A stretch of DNA of 64,000 nucleotides from Triglochin maritima. Taxonomy: Eukaryota > Streptophyta > Magnoliopsida > Alismatales > Juncaginaceae. The notes beneath the pieces are model-generated. The model ran no database searches, was not told the DNA's origin, and worked only from the letters and a program-made list of their open reading frames with translations. Made by a program: the position numbers and the translations under genes. Location of the stretch: contig OY821782.1 of the NCBI GenBank assembly GCA_963682175.1, forward strand, positions 32,447,741 through 32,511,740, in the 5' to 3' direction. Shown here piece by piece: positions 47,066 to 58,143 of the stretch. Each line of letters opens with the position of its first letter. Position 1 is the first letter of the stretch.

Positions 47066-48286
47066 ACGTGTTTGGTCACATTTTTTCTCTTCGTTTGCTC
47101 AGCCCGAACAAAAAAAATCAATTTTATTTTACCCCACATTATCTCCTTCGTTTCCTCCGCCCTAATTTGAGTTTCCTCCACCCAAAGCCAAACACAACCC
47201 ACACACATCCGACCCGAGCCGCCTCGACCTCGACCCAATCCGCACCCACTACGATCCAAGCCACTCCGACCCGACCCACTCCACCTCCACCTCGAACCAA
47301 GCCGCAACACCCCCCATACCGCACCACCGCCAATCCACACCTCTGATCCAACTCTGATCCGCACAACCCAAGCCGATCCACCTCCGAACAAGTTGTGCTC
47401 CTCCGACCTCAAAGTGCAAGGTAACCTCGTCCAAAGTTGTTAAGCGCAAGATTTTAAATATTTGATTAGGCTAATCAAGATTAATAGTTTGTTGTTTTTC
47501 TCATGTGAAATTGTGGTTTAAATAGTATTTTGGTTGTCAGTGTTAAGGTTTATTGATTTCGAAATTTGATTTTTGGAATTTGAAACTTGTTGGTTAGATT
47601 GCATGAAGTTGTGATTTCCCTTGTGAACTTCAATTACGGATCAAGCTTAGAGCATGATTAATCATTCTAGTAATTTTTCGTAATACTTACAAATTGTGAT
47701 ATGATATCCTTTTGAGTGCATATATCAATAATGTCAAATTAGAGTAGGATGCATATGCAGGAAGTAGCTTGATTCAAGAATGGTGATTTTTATTTCTCTC
47801 AACATTATAGTTGTAACTTATTAAGCTATTGGAATCTCTACTATTCTGAGTTTTTTAGTGTTGGACATCTATTTCCGCTTTGATTGTATATAATCCTACA
47901 TTGAACTAAATATCATGATGAAAACTCATACAAATAAAAAGTACGGGTGACAGTTGGACCCTTACAATTTTTGACTGTTTTAATTCTATAAATGTTGTTT
48001 ATCATATTAACCTCTCTATCTTCATATGACATTCCACGTGGTTTTAGTGACTATTTAGTAGTAAACTCAAATGATTTTCATCCAACGATTCTATACACTT
48101 CATTTGCAAATTAAGTGGTTGTATTGAAGTTTTTTGTTATATCGTTGTGGCTTGTTTGTGTTTTTTCCTACAGGAATTTTTTTATTAATATGAAATTTAA
48201 GGGTAGGTTCTGCCAAATTTTTTAAAAATTCCTATATATTAGGTTCATTTTGTCTTACGACTGTTTGTGTTGTTGTGTAGATAACA

Positions 48287-48438
48287 ATGGATCGAAATTG
48301 GATTTTTGCAAGTCGGTTGAGTGATGAGTACAAGTACGGAGTTGATAAATTTCTAGAGTTTGCATAAAAGAATGTGCATTTTAGAAACGAAGGAAATGTC
48401 TTATGTCCATGTAGGAAGTGTGTGTGCATTGCATGATA
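48287..48438 (+). pseudogene. CACTA transposase N-terminus (transposase-associated domain)
   Basis: MDRNWIFASRLSDEYKYGVD, then a stop at 48365-48367, then, in the same frame, a segment ending in GNVLCPCRKC. The MDR-W start and the CPCRKC zinc-binding motif are the signature of the domain before the plant En/Spm (tnp2) transposase. The frame ends at 48436-48438 and the rest of the transposase is absent. Confidence 0.8.
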
Positions 48439-48444
48439 TGCGTT

Positions 48445-48522
48445 TGAGATAATTTGATTGATATTTAGATTAGGTTGATTAAATCATCGAATTATAACTA
48501 AAATGATTAAGGACAAAAGGCC
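48445..48522 (-). repeat. Fragment of a Sirevirus-type LTR end inside the CACTA element
   Basis: The stretch GGTTGATTAAATCATC ... ATGATTAAGG...GGCCAACA matches the last 60-80 bp of the LTRs ending at 20657, 24531 and 28427. Only this terminal piece is present, at the point where the transposase frame breaks off. Confidence 0.6.
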
Positions 48523-48822
48523 AACAAATCCCGAAGAAGAGGTTGTTACCCTAGGCGAAGTGTGGGAGGGTTCCTTAGGTGACCTCGTCATTTTGTAGAA
48601 CTAAATGACACACATGAGGTATATATTCTTTCATTTTGAAAACAAACAAATTACCATTTTGTTATTAATTGCATTTCTAACATTTATATATAAATATATC
48701 TGCAAGGTTTCAAGCCCCCAGAGCAAATGATTAAAAAACCAACTTCCAATCAACAATAATTTGTTACCAAATAAATGCAAAATGTTGTATCAATTAATGC
48801 TAGTTAAGGAATCACAATGCTT

Positions 48823-49860
48823 AACCACCTGGCATTTGGAGGAGGAGGTTAAAAGGTTTGTCATCGGGTTTCTTTGTCGCCAAAGAGGATGTTATGCAAT
48901 TCTTGGAGATTGATCAATTGTGCATATCAATTATTGATGTGCAGTTGAAGTAAGTGTTTTCTTGTCTATAAGATGAAATGTATTGAATAATTTTATCGTA
49001 ATTATAACAGAATGTAATTTTTACTCTTGTAAACACCTTTATGAAGCCAGAAGGTCAGTCTGTCCCGACAATATACTTTTTGGATTTCTATGCCCGTCTA
49101 GGTTTATTAAATACGGGAATGAGGATAAATCTGGTGATTTTGTGCATGTAATGAAAGAACAGAGAAGGAAGTATTATATGGCCCCTTATCTGGAGTGGTA
49201 ACTTTGTTAATTGAAAGAAATAGAATTTGATTTTGTAATAAACTTCTAATTATATATATAATCATGTCTCATTGGATGCTTGTCATTCTATGCCCTGATG
49301 TTAATACTGTATATTGGTTTATCCTTTGGTATCGACTACACCAAGGGCAGTTATAAAGGAACTTATTTCACTAGAAGTTTGTTTTACTCTATATTTGTAA
49401 TTTGTGTATTTTTATTAGTATTATCTACTTTATATTGAATAACTTGTGTTACTCAGGACAATGAAGATATACAAAATGTTGGGTGGAACAAGGATTACAA
49501 AAAATACGAGCTTAACGTGGCATGCAATGGGGGTAAGTTCTCCTTTTTTTGTTAATTTTGTTAAGCACTTGAACGTATATTTAGCGCATTTATATCTTTG
49601 TAGTACCACAACTAGACTGGAAGTAACGAATGTGGGTACTACATTATGAGATACATGCAGGAAATCATCGACATTGCAATGGAAAACATAGATCTATGTG
49701 ACGTAATATAGATCATTTTCATTGGTATAATTATACTTTCATTATTTACATATTTATATTGTGTACTTGTATTTTCATAGGTCTTCCAAAAATATAGGGA
49801 TCCCTATTCGTAAGTCAAGCTCGATGATACTCGTGAGCGATTGGCTCGCTACTTTATTAC
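48823..49860 (+). pseudogene. C48 (Ulp1-like) cysteine protease of a CACTA element
   Basis: Successive conserved blocks are readable across frames and probable introns: EDVMQFLEIDQLCISIIDVQ (48885-48950), LYEARRSVCPDNILFGFLCP (about 49040-49110), YYMAPYLEW (49170-49200), HWMLVILCPDVNTVYWF (49267-49320, with the catalytic His), NECGYYIMRYMQEI (about 49630-49670, with the catalytic Cys) and LDDTRERLARYF (about 49825). Such de-SUMOylase-like proteases are often carried as a second gene by plant CACTA and Mutator-like elements. Frame changes near 49320 and 49610 and a stop near 49811 break the gene. Confidence 0.75.
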
Positions 49861-50129
49861 AAACATGTTATTGAACTAAAATTTTCTAATGTCATGATTG
49901 CAATCTTATTGAACTAACATTATATGACTACATTCTTTGTGTTAATATGATTGTGAAATTTTGTGAACAATTCTTTTTGAAATTTTGCGAACAATTCTTT
50001 GTGAAATTATATGACTACATGTTATTCAAAAATTCTTTGTGAATGATTGTGAAATTTTGTGCAGGATGAATGATTGATGGATATTGTTGTATGTTGATTT
50101 CATTCAGCATTTAATTTTTTATTTCGGAA

Positions 50130-50510
50130 GGATATAGACGTCGGGTATGCGGTTAAGGAGACGTTTCTTCATTAGAGGTCAGTTCGTGGTCAGTTCGTAT
50201 GTTAAGGCGACGTCGATGTTGTGAGTATGACCGACGTCAATTCTTTTTTTTATTTGGGAAGGGTATAGACGTCGAGTATTTGGTTAAGGCAACGTCTATC
50301 CTATTTGGGTATAGACGTCGGTTCATATGTTAAGACGACGTCTATCATGTTCAAACGACGTCGGCTATGAGTATGACCGATGCGTATACGTTAGGGTATA
50401 GACGTTGACTCTTTAGTGGTCGACGCGTATAAGTTAGAGTACAGGTATAGATGACTCATAGATGTCTGGAATGCCAATACCCGACGTATATAAGTTAGAT
50501 ATCTGTCACC
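50130..50510. repeat. CACTA right subterminal repeats (GACGTCGG)
   Basis: At least nine GACGTC/ACGACGTC words in both orientations with recurring flanks (TATAGACGTCGG..., GTTAAGGCAACGTCTATC). They mirror the left subterminal cluster. Confidence 0.7.
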
Positions 50511-50588
50511 TATTCCCTATTCTGCAGTAGTAAAAGTTCATAAAAAAGAGAGAGAAAGAAGCAACTAGAGGTGTGAACTAGTTTTGAG

Positions 50589-51055
50589 TAGGGGTGCAAA
50601 TGGTTACCAACTATCCGAGTATTCGATTCGAAAATTTCTATTTAGTTGGTATTTGGTAAGTTCAATGTTACCAATTTAATTTCGGATACGAATTTGGTTT
50701 AAAAAAAATTACCAATTAGAATTCGGATACGAATTTGGATACAAGCTATTTAACATTCGAATTATCCGAATTATCCGAATTATTCGAATACATGGTCAAA
50801 TACACAAATTAGTATTCCAAAATTTAGTATTCCAAAATTTTAATACGAAAATTTAGTATTCGGATTCGGATAGTTCTACTGAATTCGGATTCGAATTCGG
50901 ATTCGGATAGTTCTACTGAATTCGGATTCGGATTCGGATTCGGATAGTTCTACTGAATTCGGATTCGAATTCGAATTTGGTAATGGAATATGGTATTCGG
51001 ATTCGAATTCGGATACAGCAGGTATCCGAGTTATATTATCCGAGTTGCAACCCTA
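50589..51055. mobile_element. hAT-type MITE with perfect 8-bp target duplication
   Basis: 467 bp with inverted ends TAGGGGTGCAA and TTGCAACCCTA and an exact 8-bp direct repeat GTTTTGAG on both sides (50581-50588, 51056-51063). The interior is made of GAATTCGGATTCGGAT-type repeats. No ORF. Confidence 0.9.
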
Positions 51056-51063
51056 GTTTTGAG

Positions 51064-51750
51064 GCAATGGACAGATTCAAACGATGATTCTTCGGTTCTA
51101 GCAAAGATTATAATAGATCGTAATCATGAATTTGTCATATCTAAAGAGAAACATCTTTTGAGATTAACAAGAAGAATAGACGAGGTTAATGCATGTGCAA
51201 TAAAATCAATGATTCGAACAAGGATTAAAGCGACGAAGACGTATTCATATTTAGCCCACTAAGCCAGTGGAGTTGAATTTGTGGGATTTACTCAAAGAAA
51301 TCTACATAATGATGTTGTATCAGTATACGAATTCAACATTTTTACTGAATTCAAGTTATATTTTATGGGATTCTTGAAGTGGAAGTTCAAAAGAGTTCTT
51401 CTATAGATGGCTTCTACGTTTATTACTAAAATGACGGTGGTCACAAAAGAGCACATGTTGTGGAATTTCATCCTTTAATTTGTCTTTTTTGTTATACTTG
51501 TAAATTGTTAAAATCCACGAGATGGTTGTGTCATCATGCCTTGAAAGTGTTTGTAGAAAATAAAATCAGAAGCATACCATAGGAATATATTTTAAAACGA
51601 TGGACAAAGCATATAAAATAATTTGAAGGATGTAGAAGAAAATCGGCATGCACTATTAACTCTTCTTTGGTAGTAGGAAAAAGTATATTAATGCAGAACG
51701 CGAATCGTGCAATCATATCTTACACTCTAACGAAAGAAGATACTAAAATG
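51064..51750 (+). pseudogene. FAR1-like (FHY3/FAR1 family) gene, decayed, part 1
   Basis: FAR1-related proteins are transcription factors domesticated from Mutator-type transposases. Recognisable blocks are the end of the FAR1 DNA-binding domain with HEFVISKEKHLLRLTRRIDE and TRIKATKTYSYLAH (51100-51260), then EFVGFTQRNLHND (to about 51320), and later the SWIM zinc-finger part CHHALKVFVENKIRSIP followed by EYILKRWTKHIK (51525-51620). The transposase core between them is missing, and stops and shifts are present. It continues after the Mutator-like insertion at 53585. Confidence 0.7.
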
Positions 51751-51978
51751 GCCAAAGAAAGAAGGGAAATGTTTGTTGAACGCAGCGCGTCACGGACGCG
51801 CTCTACGTGGACATCCATGTCAGCCCTTACGTGGCCAAAGCATGAATGTTTTTTTGTTTTTTCTTCCTGATGTCCACTCAAATCACATTAAATGCGTTTC
51901 AACTCAGCACGTTCTCTCTCTCCACCCAAATACAAATATGATGACACTCTTTCTTTCTTCTTCATTCTTTCTCTCCAG

Positions 51979-52233
51979 AATAAATCACCATTTCGAAGAA
52001 GCGTCTGATGCCGACTCCCAGGATTCTTCACAACGTAAGCAGCGTGAATGAGACGGTACGAAGACTTCCCGATGTTCTTGTCAACGCTCCGTGGTGAAGA
52101 CTTACGTCTGTTCGGTTTATGTTGTACATCTCTCCGTAATAAATCACCATTTCGAGTAAGATATTACGTCGAAGAAGCGTCTGATGCCGACTCCCAAGGT
52201 TCTTCACAACGTAAGCAGCGTGAATGAGACGGT
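51979..52233 (+). repeat. Duplicated segment within the Mutator-like element
   Basis: 51979-52057 and 52138-52233 share CGTCTGATGCCGACTCCCA and the following bases up to GAATGAGACGGT. The second copy carries a short insert (GTAAGATATTACGTC). It could be a captured gene piece; the peptide is not recognised. Confidence 0.75.
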
Positions 52234-52396
52234 CATGTTTAAGTCTTACATCTTCTTTCCGATTTACTGGGAAAATATATATTATTTTTGTAATTTGTGT
52301 GTGTTTGTGTTTGTAATGGAAATCTGAGATGCTATTTTTTTCCTAAACGTAATTCTTGTGGGGTAAAATATACAGTGAGAGATTTGTTGAGTTTGT

Positions 52397-52490
52397 GCGG
52401 GGGTGGCAGGGGGCGGCAGCCCCTGCGGGGGACGTGAGTCCCCCCCGCAAAGCGAGCAGACAGAGGGAGCGCGCTTTGCGGACGTTTTTT
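52397..52490. repeat. GC-rich hairpin motif, copy 2, plus a second hairpin
   Basis: 52397-52434 is the partner of the motif at 32919. Directly after it, CCGCAAAGCG and CGCTTTGCGG form a perfect 10-bp inverted repeat. Confidence 0.7.
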
Positions 52491-52559
52491 TGTTTCGATA
52501 TCATATTATTGCATTCCATATATTGATTCGTTTATTCCGACAATAATGAAGCCATATAT

Positions 52560-53237
52560 TATTCCGGACTGCAAATACACTTATTCCGGACAACAAATAC
52601 ACTTATTCCGGACAGCAAATCCACTTATTCCGGACAAACTTTATGTTCCGTTTCTGGACACACTTTATTCTTAAACCGGACAACAAATACACTTATTCCG
52701 GACAACAAATACACTTATTCCGGACAAACTTTCTGTTCCGTTTCTGGACACATTTTCTTCTTATTCTGGACAACTACACTTATTCCGGACTGCAAATACA
52801 CTTATTCCGGACAGCAAATACACTTATTCCGGACAACAAATCAACTTATTCCGGACAAACTTTATGTTCCGTTTCTGGACACACTTTATTCTTAAACCGG
52901 ACAACAAATACACTTATTCCGGACAACAAATACACTTATTCCGGACTGCAAATACACTTATTCCGGACAAACTTTCTATTCCGTTTCTGGACACACTTTC
53001 TTCTTATTCTGGACAACTACACTTATTCCGGACTGCAAATACACTTATTCCGGACAGCAAATACACTTATTCCGGACAACAAATCAACTTATTCCGGACA
53101 AACTTTATGTTCCGTTTCTGGACACACTTTATTCTTAAACCGGACAACAAATACACTTATTCCGGACAACAAATACACTTATTCCGGACTGCAAATACAC
53201 TTATTCCGTACAACAATATACACTTATTCCGGACAGA
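52560..53237 (+). repeat. 22-bp minisatellite with higher-order structure
   Basis: Monomer AACAAATACACTTATTCCGG plus AC (22 bp), with TGC, AGC and ATC variants. Every 221 or 243 bp a distinct block GTTCCGTTTCTGGACACAC recurs (the word ATGTTCCG starts at 52643, 52864 and 53107), so the spacing differs by exactly one monomer. Two frames stay open through most of the array, giving long but artificial-looking ORFs. Confidence 0.92.
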
Positions 53238-53584
53238 CACATAACGTAAACAGGACAAACACATAATGTAAACTGCACACACACATAAAGTAAGCTAGAC
53301 AAATTAAGTTGATCCAACGTAAAACTTAAAAACAAATATTTTATTATGATAAGTGTGGGCTCTGCACGAATAATGAGACTGCACGATGTCCTAGGGTCTG
53401 CACACTGTCTCTTCTGTGTATTGGGAAATGAATCGTTCAATTTAAAGAACCGGCGTTTTTTAAAAAGACCAAAACGCGCGAAGAGAAATTTCGCTGACTG
53501 GACGCTGACTCAAAGAAAAATATCTGAGCTGTACAGATCCACGTAAGGCGCGTCCGTGACGCGCGCGTCCGTTTATAACTACTC

Positions 53585-53760
53585 GCCAAAGAAAGGGTTG
53601 CAGACTTGTTAGTTAAAGCTGATAGATTGTTGGCGTCAAGTAAAACAATGAAAAAGAAGGCTCTAATACGACTCTTGGAAAATAGAAAGATGCCATGAAG
53701 TTCGCTAGTATCACATCAACCCACCATAAATTAGAGAAAAAGGCACTACCAATGCTAGAA
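53585..53760 (+). pseudogene. FAR1-like pseudogene, part 2
   Basis: Resumes after the target duplication with VADLLVKADRLLASSKTMKK and ALIRLLENRKM, then a stop; a lysine/arginine-rich tail (REKGTTNARIKE, in another frame) follows as in FAR1 C-termini. Joining it to the segment ending near 51750 restores a continuous reading register. Confidence 0.55.
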
Positions 53761-54699
53761 TAAAAGAAAACTTCAGTAGAAGGCTAAAAGGAAAGGAAAA
53801 ATAAGTTTGGTGTCAAAAGATGGAAATTCTTCTCGCTCGAAGGTGTTTATTTAAACCATTTACTATTTTTTATTTATAACATTATCCGTCTTGCAGGATG
53901 TTCACGATAGTGCCCCAACAAGTGAAACAAATTAAAGTGCCTAATTTTCTCTCTCAAACAAGTCAGGTAATAAACCAAGAACTTTTTTTCATTACATTCA
54001 TGAGCTTTGATTTCAATCATGAGCATGGTAATTCCTATTTCATATTAAATTATTTGGTTAACATATTATTTTCTAAATATACTGGCACCTTTGAAATATC
54101 ACAATCGTTATTAATCATCCCAAACTTTCACTGAGTTACTTCTAAGCAAACAAATGAGAAGTACAAGCCAAGATTGAAATTTGCCAATGTAATATTTTTT
54201 CATCATGATTCATGACTCTTTTTTATTTTGTTGTGAGAGGAGGAACTTTTTTGATAGACAATAATATGCTGATATTTTGTTCTTGTCATTTCTTTGGAAA
54301 GCTCTGACCAGCTCTGTCTAGGTCATATTTAGAACTAATATATTTTTCGGGATTCTTTACTTCGACGCCACTCGCCAGCTCTGTCCACGTCAAATTTAGA
54401 ACTAATATTTTTTTCGGGATTCTTTACTTAGGATGCCACTCAAAATCTCTGGTCAGCTCTGTCCAGGTCATATTTAGAACTAATATATTTCTTCTTGCAT
54501 GCCAATCGAAAATATTTTGAACGAGTTATCGTTCTATTTTTTTTACCGAGAAACTCACCTGACCACCGCCCTCGGGGGCAGAATAATCGTAGGATTTTAA
54601 CACTAAAACAAATTAAGAAGTTCACCTTGAACCTAGTGAGTCAAATAATTCGTGTTTGTTAGTATAAGGATGTTTGTCGTAGTCAATGACCCTTAAATT
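53761..54699. other. Non-genic stretch with a short tandem repeat
   Basis: No gene recognised. Between about 54303 and 54495 the phrase CAGCTCTGTC...TTTAGAACTAATAT occurs three times at roughly 70-77 bp spacing, joined by TTTTTCGGGATTCTTTACTT. Confidence 0.6.
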
Positions 54700-55420
54700 G
54701 TTATTATGAAACCTTAAGTGTAGGGGTTTTGCTTCATATGTAGATAAAAAAATTTAGTGTGGTGTTCTCTCTTCTCGTATGACTTCTATCACTTAATACC
54801 TGGTGCTTCGAGTTATCTGACTTGAGATGTACTGACCGAACTCCCGTTACAAGGGTGGTAGAGATCGCCCTAGGTGGAGATTCGGGAGATGCACGAAACC
54901 GGACCTGGGAGAATTAAACATCAACCAGTTTTAATTCATTGTTTACTGAAAGAAAAAAATGATGATGAAAAAGAAAGAACCAAAAAAGAAGAGAAAAAAT
55001 ACAAATAAGAACCTTAGTGGACTTTACACAATGTATCACTTGAGGAGGTTAAAGTTTCCCATGTCTTTCACTTACGTCTTAATTAACTTGCATGAATGGT
55101 TCCCTAGGCTAGGTGTGTGGTCACGATACATATATAGAGTCGGCCTGTAGGATTACCGTGTCCAATGATCGACAAAAGTAAGTCCATCGAGTTGTGTTGC
55201 TAGGTTGAATGATGCATCTATATTCGGATTTTGTGGGTGTATCCGCTGAAAACTCTCAGGAAACAACACTCTCCTCCTTGGCGATAAGGAGGTTTAACGA
55301 CTTGTTGCACGCATTAAGTGCAACCGTGATTCCTACGAAAATGAGTTAGGATTTGCCTGTTTTTCGTATGTTTTTTCCTTTCTTTCATTTTTCTCTTTCT
55401 TTGTTTTGCTCGGGACTAAC

Positions 55421-55442
55421 AAAAGATAAGTGTGAGGGTATT
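55421..55442 (+). other. Polypurine tract of the Ty3-like element
   Basis: AAAAGATAAGTGTGAGGGTATT immediately precedes the LTR start at 55443. Confidence 0.7.
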
Positions 55443-55970
55443 TGATTAGTAACAGATCATGCATCATATTCATGCTATATATGCTTAATTTTACCCCAAT
55501 ATTGTGCTACTCAAGTGTTTGTTGTGTATTTGCAGGTATTATGTAATAAAGAAGATAGTGGAAGAGAAAATGACTTAAATGCAAATGAAGCAAATTGGAC
55601 ACGTTTGTCAGGCTCAAGGACCCATCTGCAAATCAGGAAGGACACAGATGAAATCCAAAGGGACCTGAACGCAAGAAAAAAGACTGATCTGTGAGACTTG
55701 TGTAACTATTTGCAAGAGGGAATGACCTAGATGTAAGTCAGAGTGACCAAATCGCATACTGAGAAACTCCACAGGATCATGAGGAGTATTGTATTTGTAG
55801 AAGTTTCTTTAGTCCCACATCGGGATATTGTCCCCAATTGTCTTTTTGTATGCCTATAAATATAGCTTATCTTCTTCCTTTGAAAACAATCCATTACTTT
55901 GGTTGTCATTCTCTCTACTTGGAGTAAGTCTTTGGAGCAAAACTCACGTGGAGTGAGTGCTACTTGTAAT

Positions 55971-58143
55971 TGTAGGATTTCGTGTCCCCATGTATGTATG
56001 TATTTTAAAAAATTAATACAACATACAAGATCGATTTCATATTTTCAACAAATTTTATGTACATAACTTTGTGTTTATTCTAATATCATGCAACCCTACA
56101 TTTATTAAAATAAACCACAAAGGAAGAATCATACCTAAAGGTTCTCTAAAACCTTTTTGAAGATTCGAAGTCGCGTCGCCTGTTGATTCGTCCACGGATT
56201 TGCCTCCGAGTGTTCACCAAACTCTAAACAAAATTAGAGAGAAATGAGCTAGTCAATCAATCTCTAACAATGTTTAGAATCTAGTTAATTACCCCTCTTT
56301 AAGCTCCTGAGATTCTTATCTCTAAAACTTAAATTTACTAAGAGATTTTCGTGGTGATTAGGGAGAGATTAATGAGAGAAAGAATTTTTGCATTAGTCTT
56401 AAACAAGTAGGAGTATGGGTCCTTTTATAGTCTTCCAAAACATCCTTATCAAGAGCTATTCTTTAGCCATGATCCATTGTTTATTCTCTCCTAAAATTAA
56501 TCTCTAATTTCCACATAATCACCCACAAAAAACGTTTTAATTAAATCTGGAATTATTCCACCCATGATTTAATTAATCTCTTAATAATTCAGGCAGAATC
56601 GTTCTTGTTCGGTAGACCGAGTATTATTCGGTCAACCGAACCATTCGGTTATAACACGTGTTCAATGCACCGTGGGCTAGACGGTCGACCGAGTCCGCAT
56701 GAGAAAAATTCTCTGGAAGAATTCGGTCGAACCACGTCTTTTACTCGGTCTACTGTTGACCCACCAAAATCGCTCATAGGACATAGTCATCGGATGACCG
56801 GGTCACCTTCGGTCTACCGAAAATACTTCTTGGTTGACTGTGCACACTCGGTTAACCGAACCCGATTGTCCAGGCACTCCAGACAATTTCGGTCAACCAA
56901 TTGCGCTTACCCGTTCCCTATTCGGTTAACCGATCCGAAGATACCCCGGTCGACCGAACCATGAACGGTTCACCGTGTTTGACCCCGATTTTACCTTTGT
57001 CAAATTTTGGATTTATTTCCAACAAAATTTGATCTTTTGGGGGTTTTAGCAAATTCACATCTTATGTAATATATTATCCTATGTAATAATTAATTATTAC
57101 ACCCCATAATATTTACATCTCATATGAATTTATTATGATTCTAATTATGTCGATTCTCATGACATATTGATTTTAATTAATTCACCACATGTGTCCCATT
57201 TTCACATGAAACCCGACACATCTTATGAACTTAAAATCAACCCTCTTGTTTCTCAGTTTTGTGGTGTGACCTATAGGAGGATCTAAGCCAAATTGACAGT
57301 GATATTAAACACTTAATATCTCAGACTATAAGCGGTATCTAGCTACACATTATAGTCACCCAATTAGCATAGATGTCTTTGTTCAACCCAAACCAAAACA
57401 TGATCCATTTAGTGATGTAAGTGCACCACTTGTGTCCGTCCCTTGCCTCATGATATTAAGAATATATACAAAGTAGAAACGTGTCACCTTTGTATTATAT
57501 TCATTTCTTGATCTCTCTAAGCTAATTATAACTATGTAACTTAACTCAAGTCACATTGTGCACATTATAATTTTGCTTTATCAAGGGGTCCACTAATATC
57601 ATCACTCATTTAAGATGGGCAATGATAATCGTTTCACTAGCTATCTTTTCCAGCACAAGTCATGTTCAACCAACTATTGCCTTTATTACTATACTCATTG
57701 ATAGCTTTTGACAATAATCAAATTAAACACTTCTTGAGTGAAAAGATATAAGTCTCATATGTTAGGATCCAAGACACAGTAAAACATTAATGACACGAAA
57801 CACAATTCCATAATGTTTTACTTGTTAGGTCTATTCAATATATAAAAGTATTCTTTTCCTTTTTATATACTCGTGTCGTCAATTATTTGTAGAGCTACAA
57901 CAATCGATGACCAACACGACAATCTTATCTCGGTGATTAATGTTCCATGTTAATTACCATGATTGTGAATAACTTTTGATTTATGTAAACTATTATCTTT
58001 TAGAGCTCTACGGTTAAGGACCAAGCGCATCTTCCTTAACACTTCCAAAAGACGAATACCATAATCAAGGAACAAAATGTTTGCACATCCAATTCGTAAT
58101 AATTGACATATAAAAGTAAAATTTTTAGAACACATTCCTTTAA
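55971..58143 (-). repeat. Solo Copia LTR nested in the Ty3-like LTR
   Basis: A minus-strand relative of the LTRs at 9796 and 17143. The left edge TGTAGGATTTCGTG is the complement of their 3' end, and the right edge AGAACACATTCCTTTAA is the complement of their TGAAGGGAATGTGTTCT start. A perfect 5-bp target duplication GTAAT flanks it (55966-55970, 58144-58148), and removing it restores a sequence matching 8535-8570. Its palindromes (56605-56980) have varied centres: CGGTAGACCG, CGGTCAACCG, CGGTTAACCG, CGGTCGACCG. Confidence 0.9.

Larger units (their letters stand above)
46772..50530 (+). mobile_element. CACTA (En/Spm) transposon remnant
   Basis: The left end reads CACTGCTGGAAAAAC; the right end, read in reverse, begins CTACTGCAGAATAGG, giving imperfect CACTA-type termini. 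Both ends carry subterminal repeats of the core ACGTCGG (46804-47065) or GACGTCGG (50130-50510). Between them lie a transposase-associated domain start and a C48 protease remnant, both typical of plant CACTA elements. The catalytic tnp2 transposase region is missing. I could not confirm a 3-bp target duplication, so the right end may be off by some bases. Confidence 0.75.
51762..53584. mobile_element. Mutator-like element inserted in the FAR1-like pseudogene
   Basis: Near its ends, 51785-51811 and 53538-53564 are inverted copies matching at 25 of 27 bases (core GCGCGTCACGGACGCG). An 11-bp direct repeat GCCAAAGAAAG flanks the insertion (51751-51761 and 53585-53595), in the 9-11 bp size range of Mutator duplications. 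The outermost 20 bases of the two ends match poorly. Inside are a duplicated exon-like segment, GC hairpins and a 22-bp minisatellite, but no transposase. Confidence 0.7.

Noticed and set aside
47032..47346. Proline/threonine-rich frame inside the CACTA element
   Set aside because: Low complexity, overlaps the subterminal repeats, and no homologous feature is expected there.
52560..53237. CRISPR-like array
   Set aside because: Units are contiguous variants without unique spacers, and the genome is that of a plant.
52643..53266. 207-codon frame through the minisatellite
   Set aside because: A 22-bp unit without stops in two frames explains it; no start context or domain.
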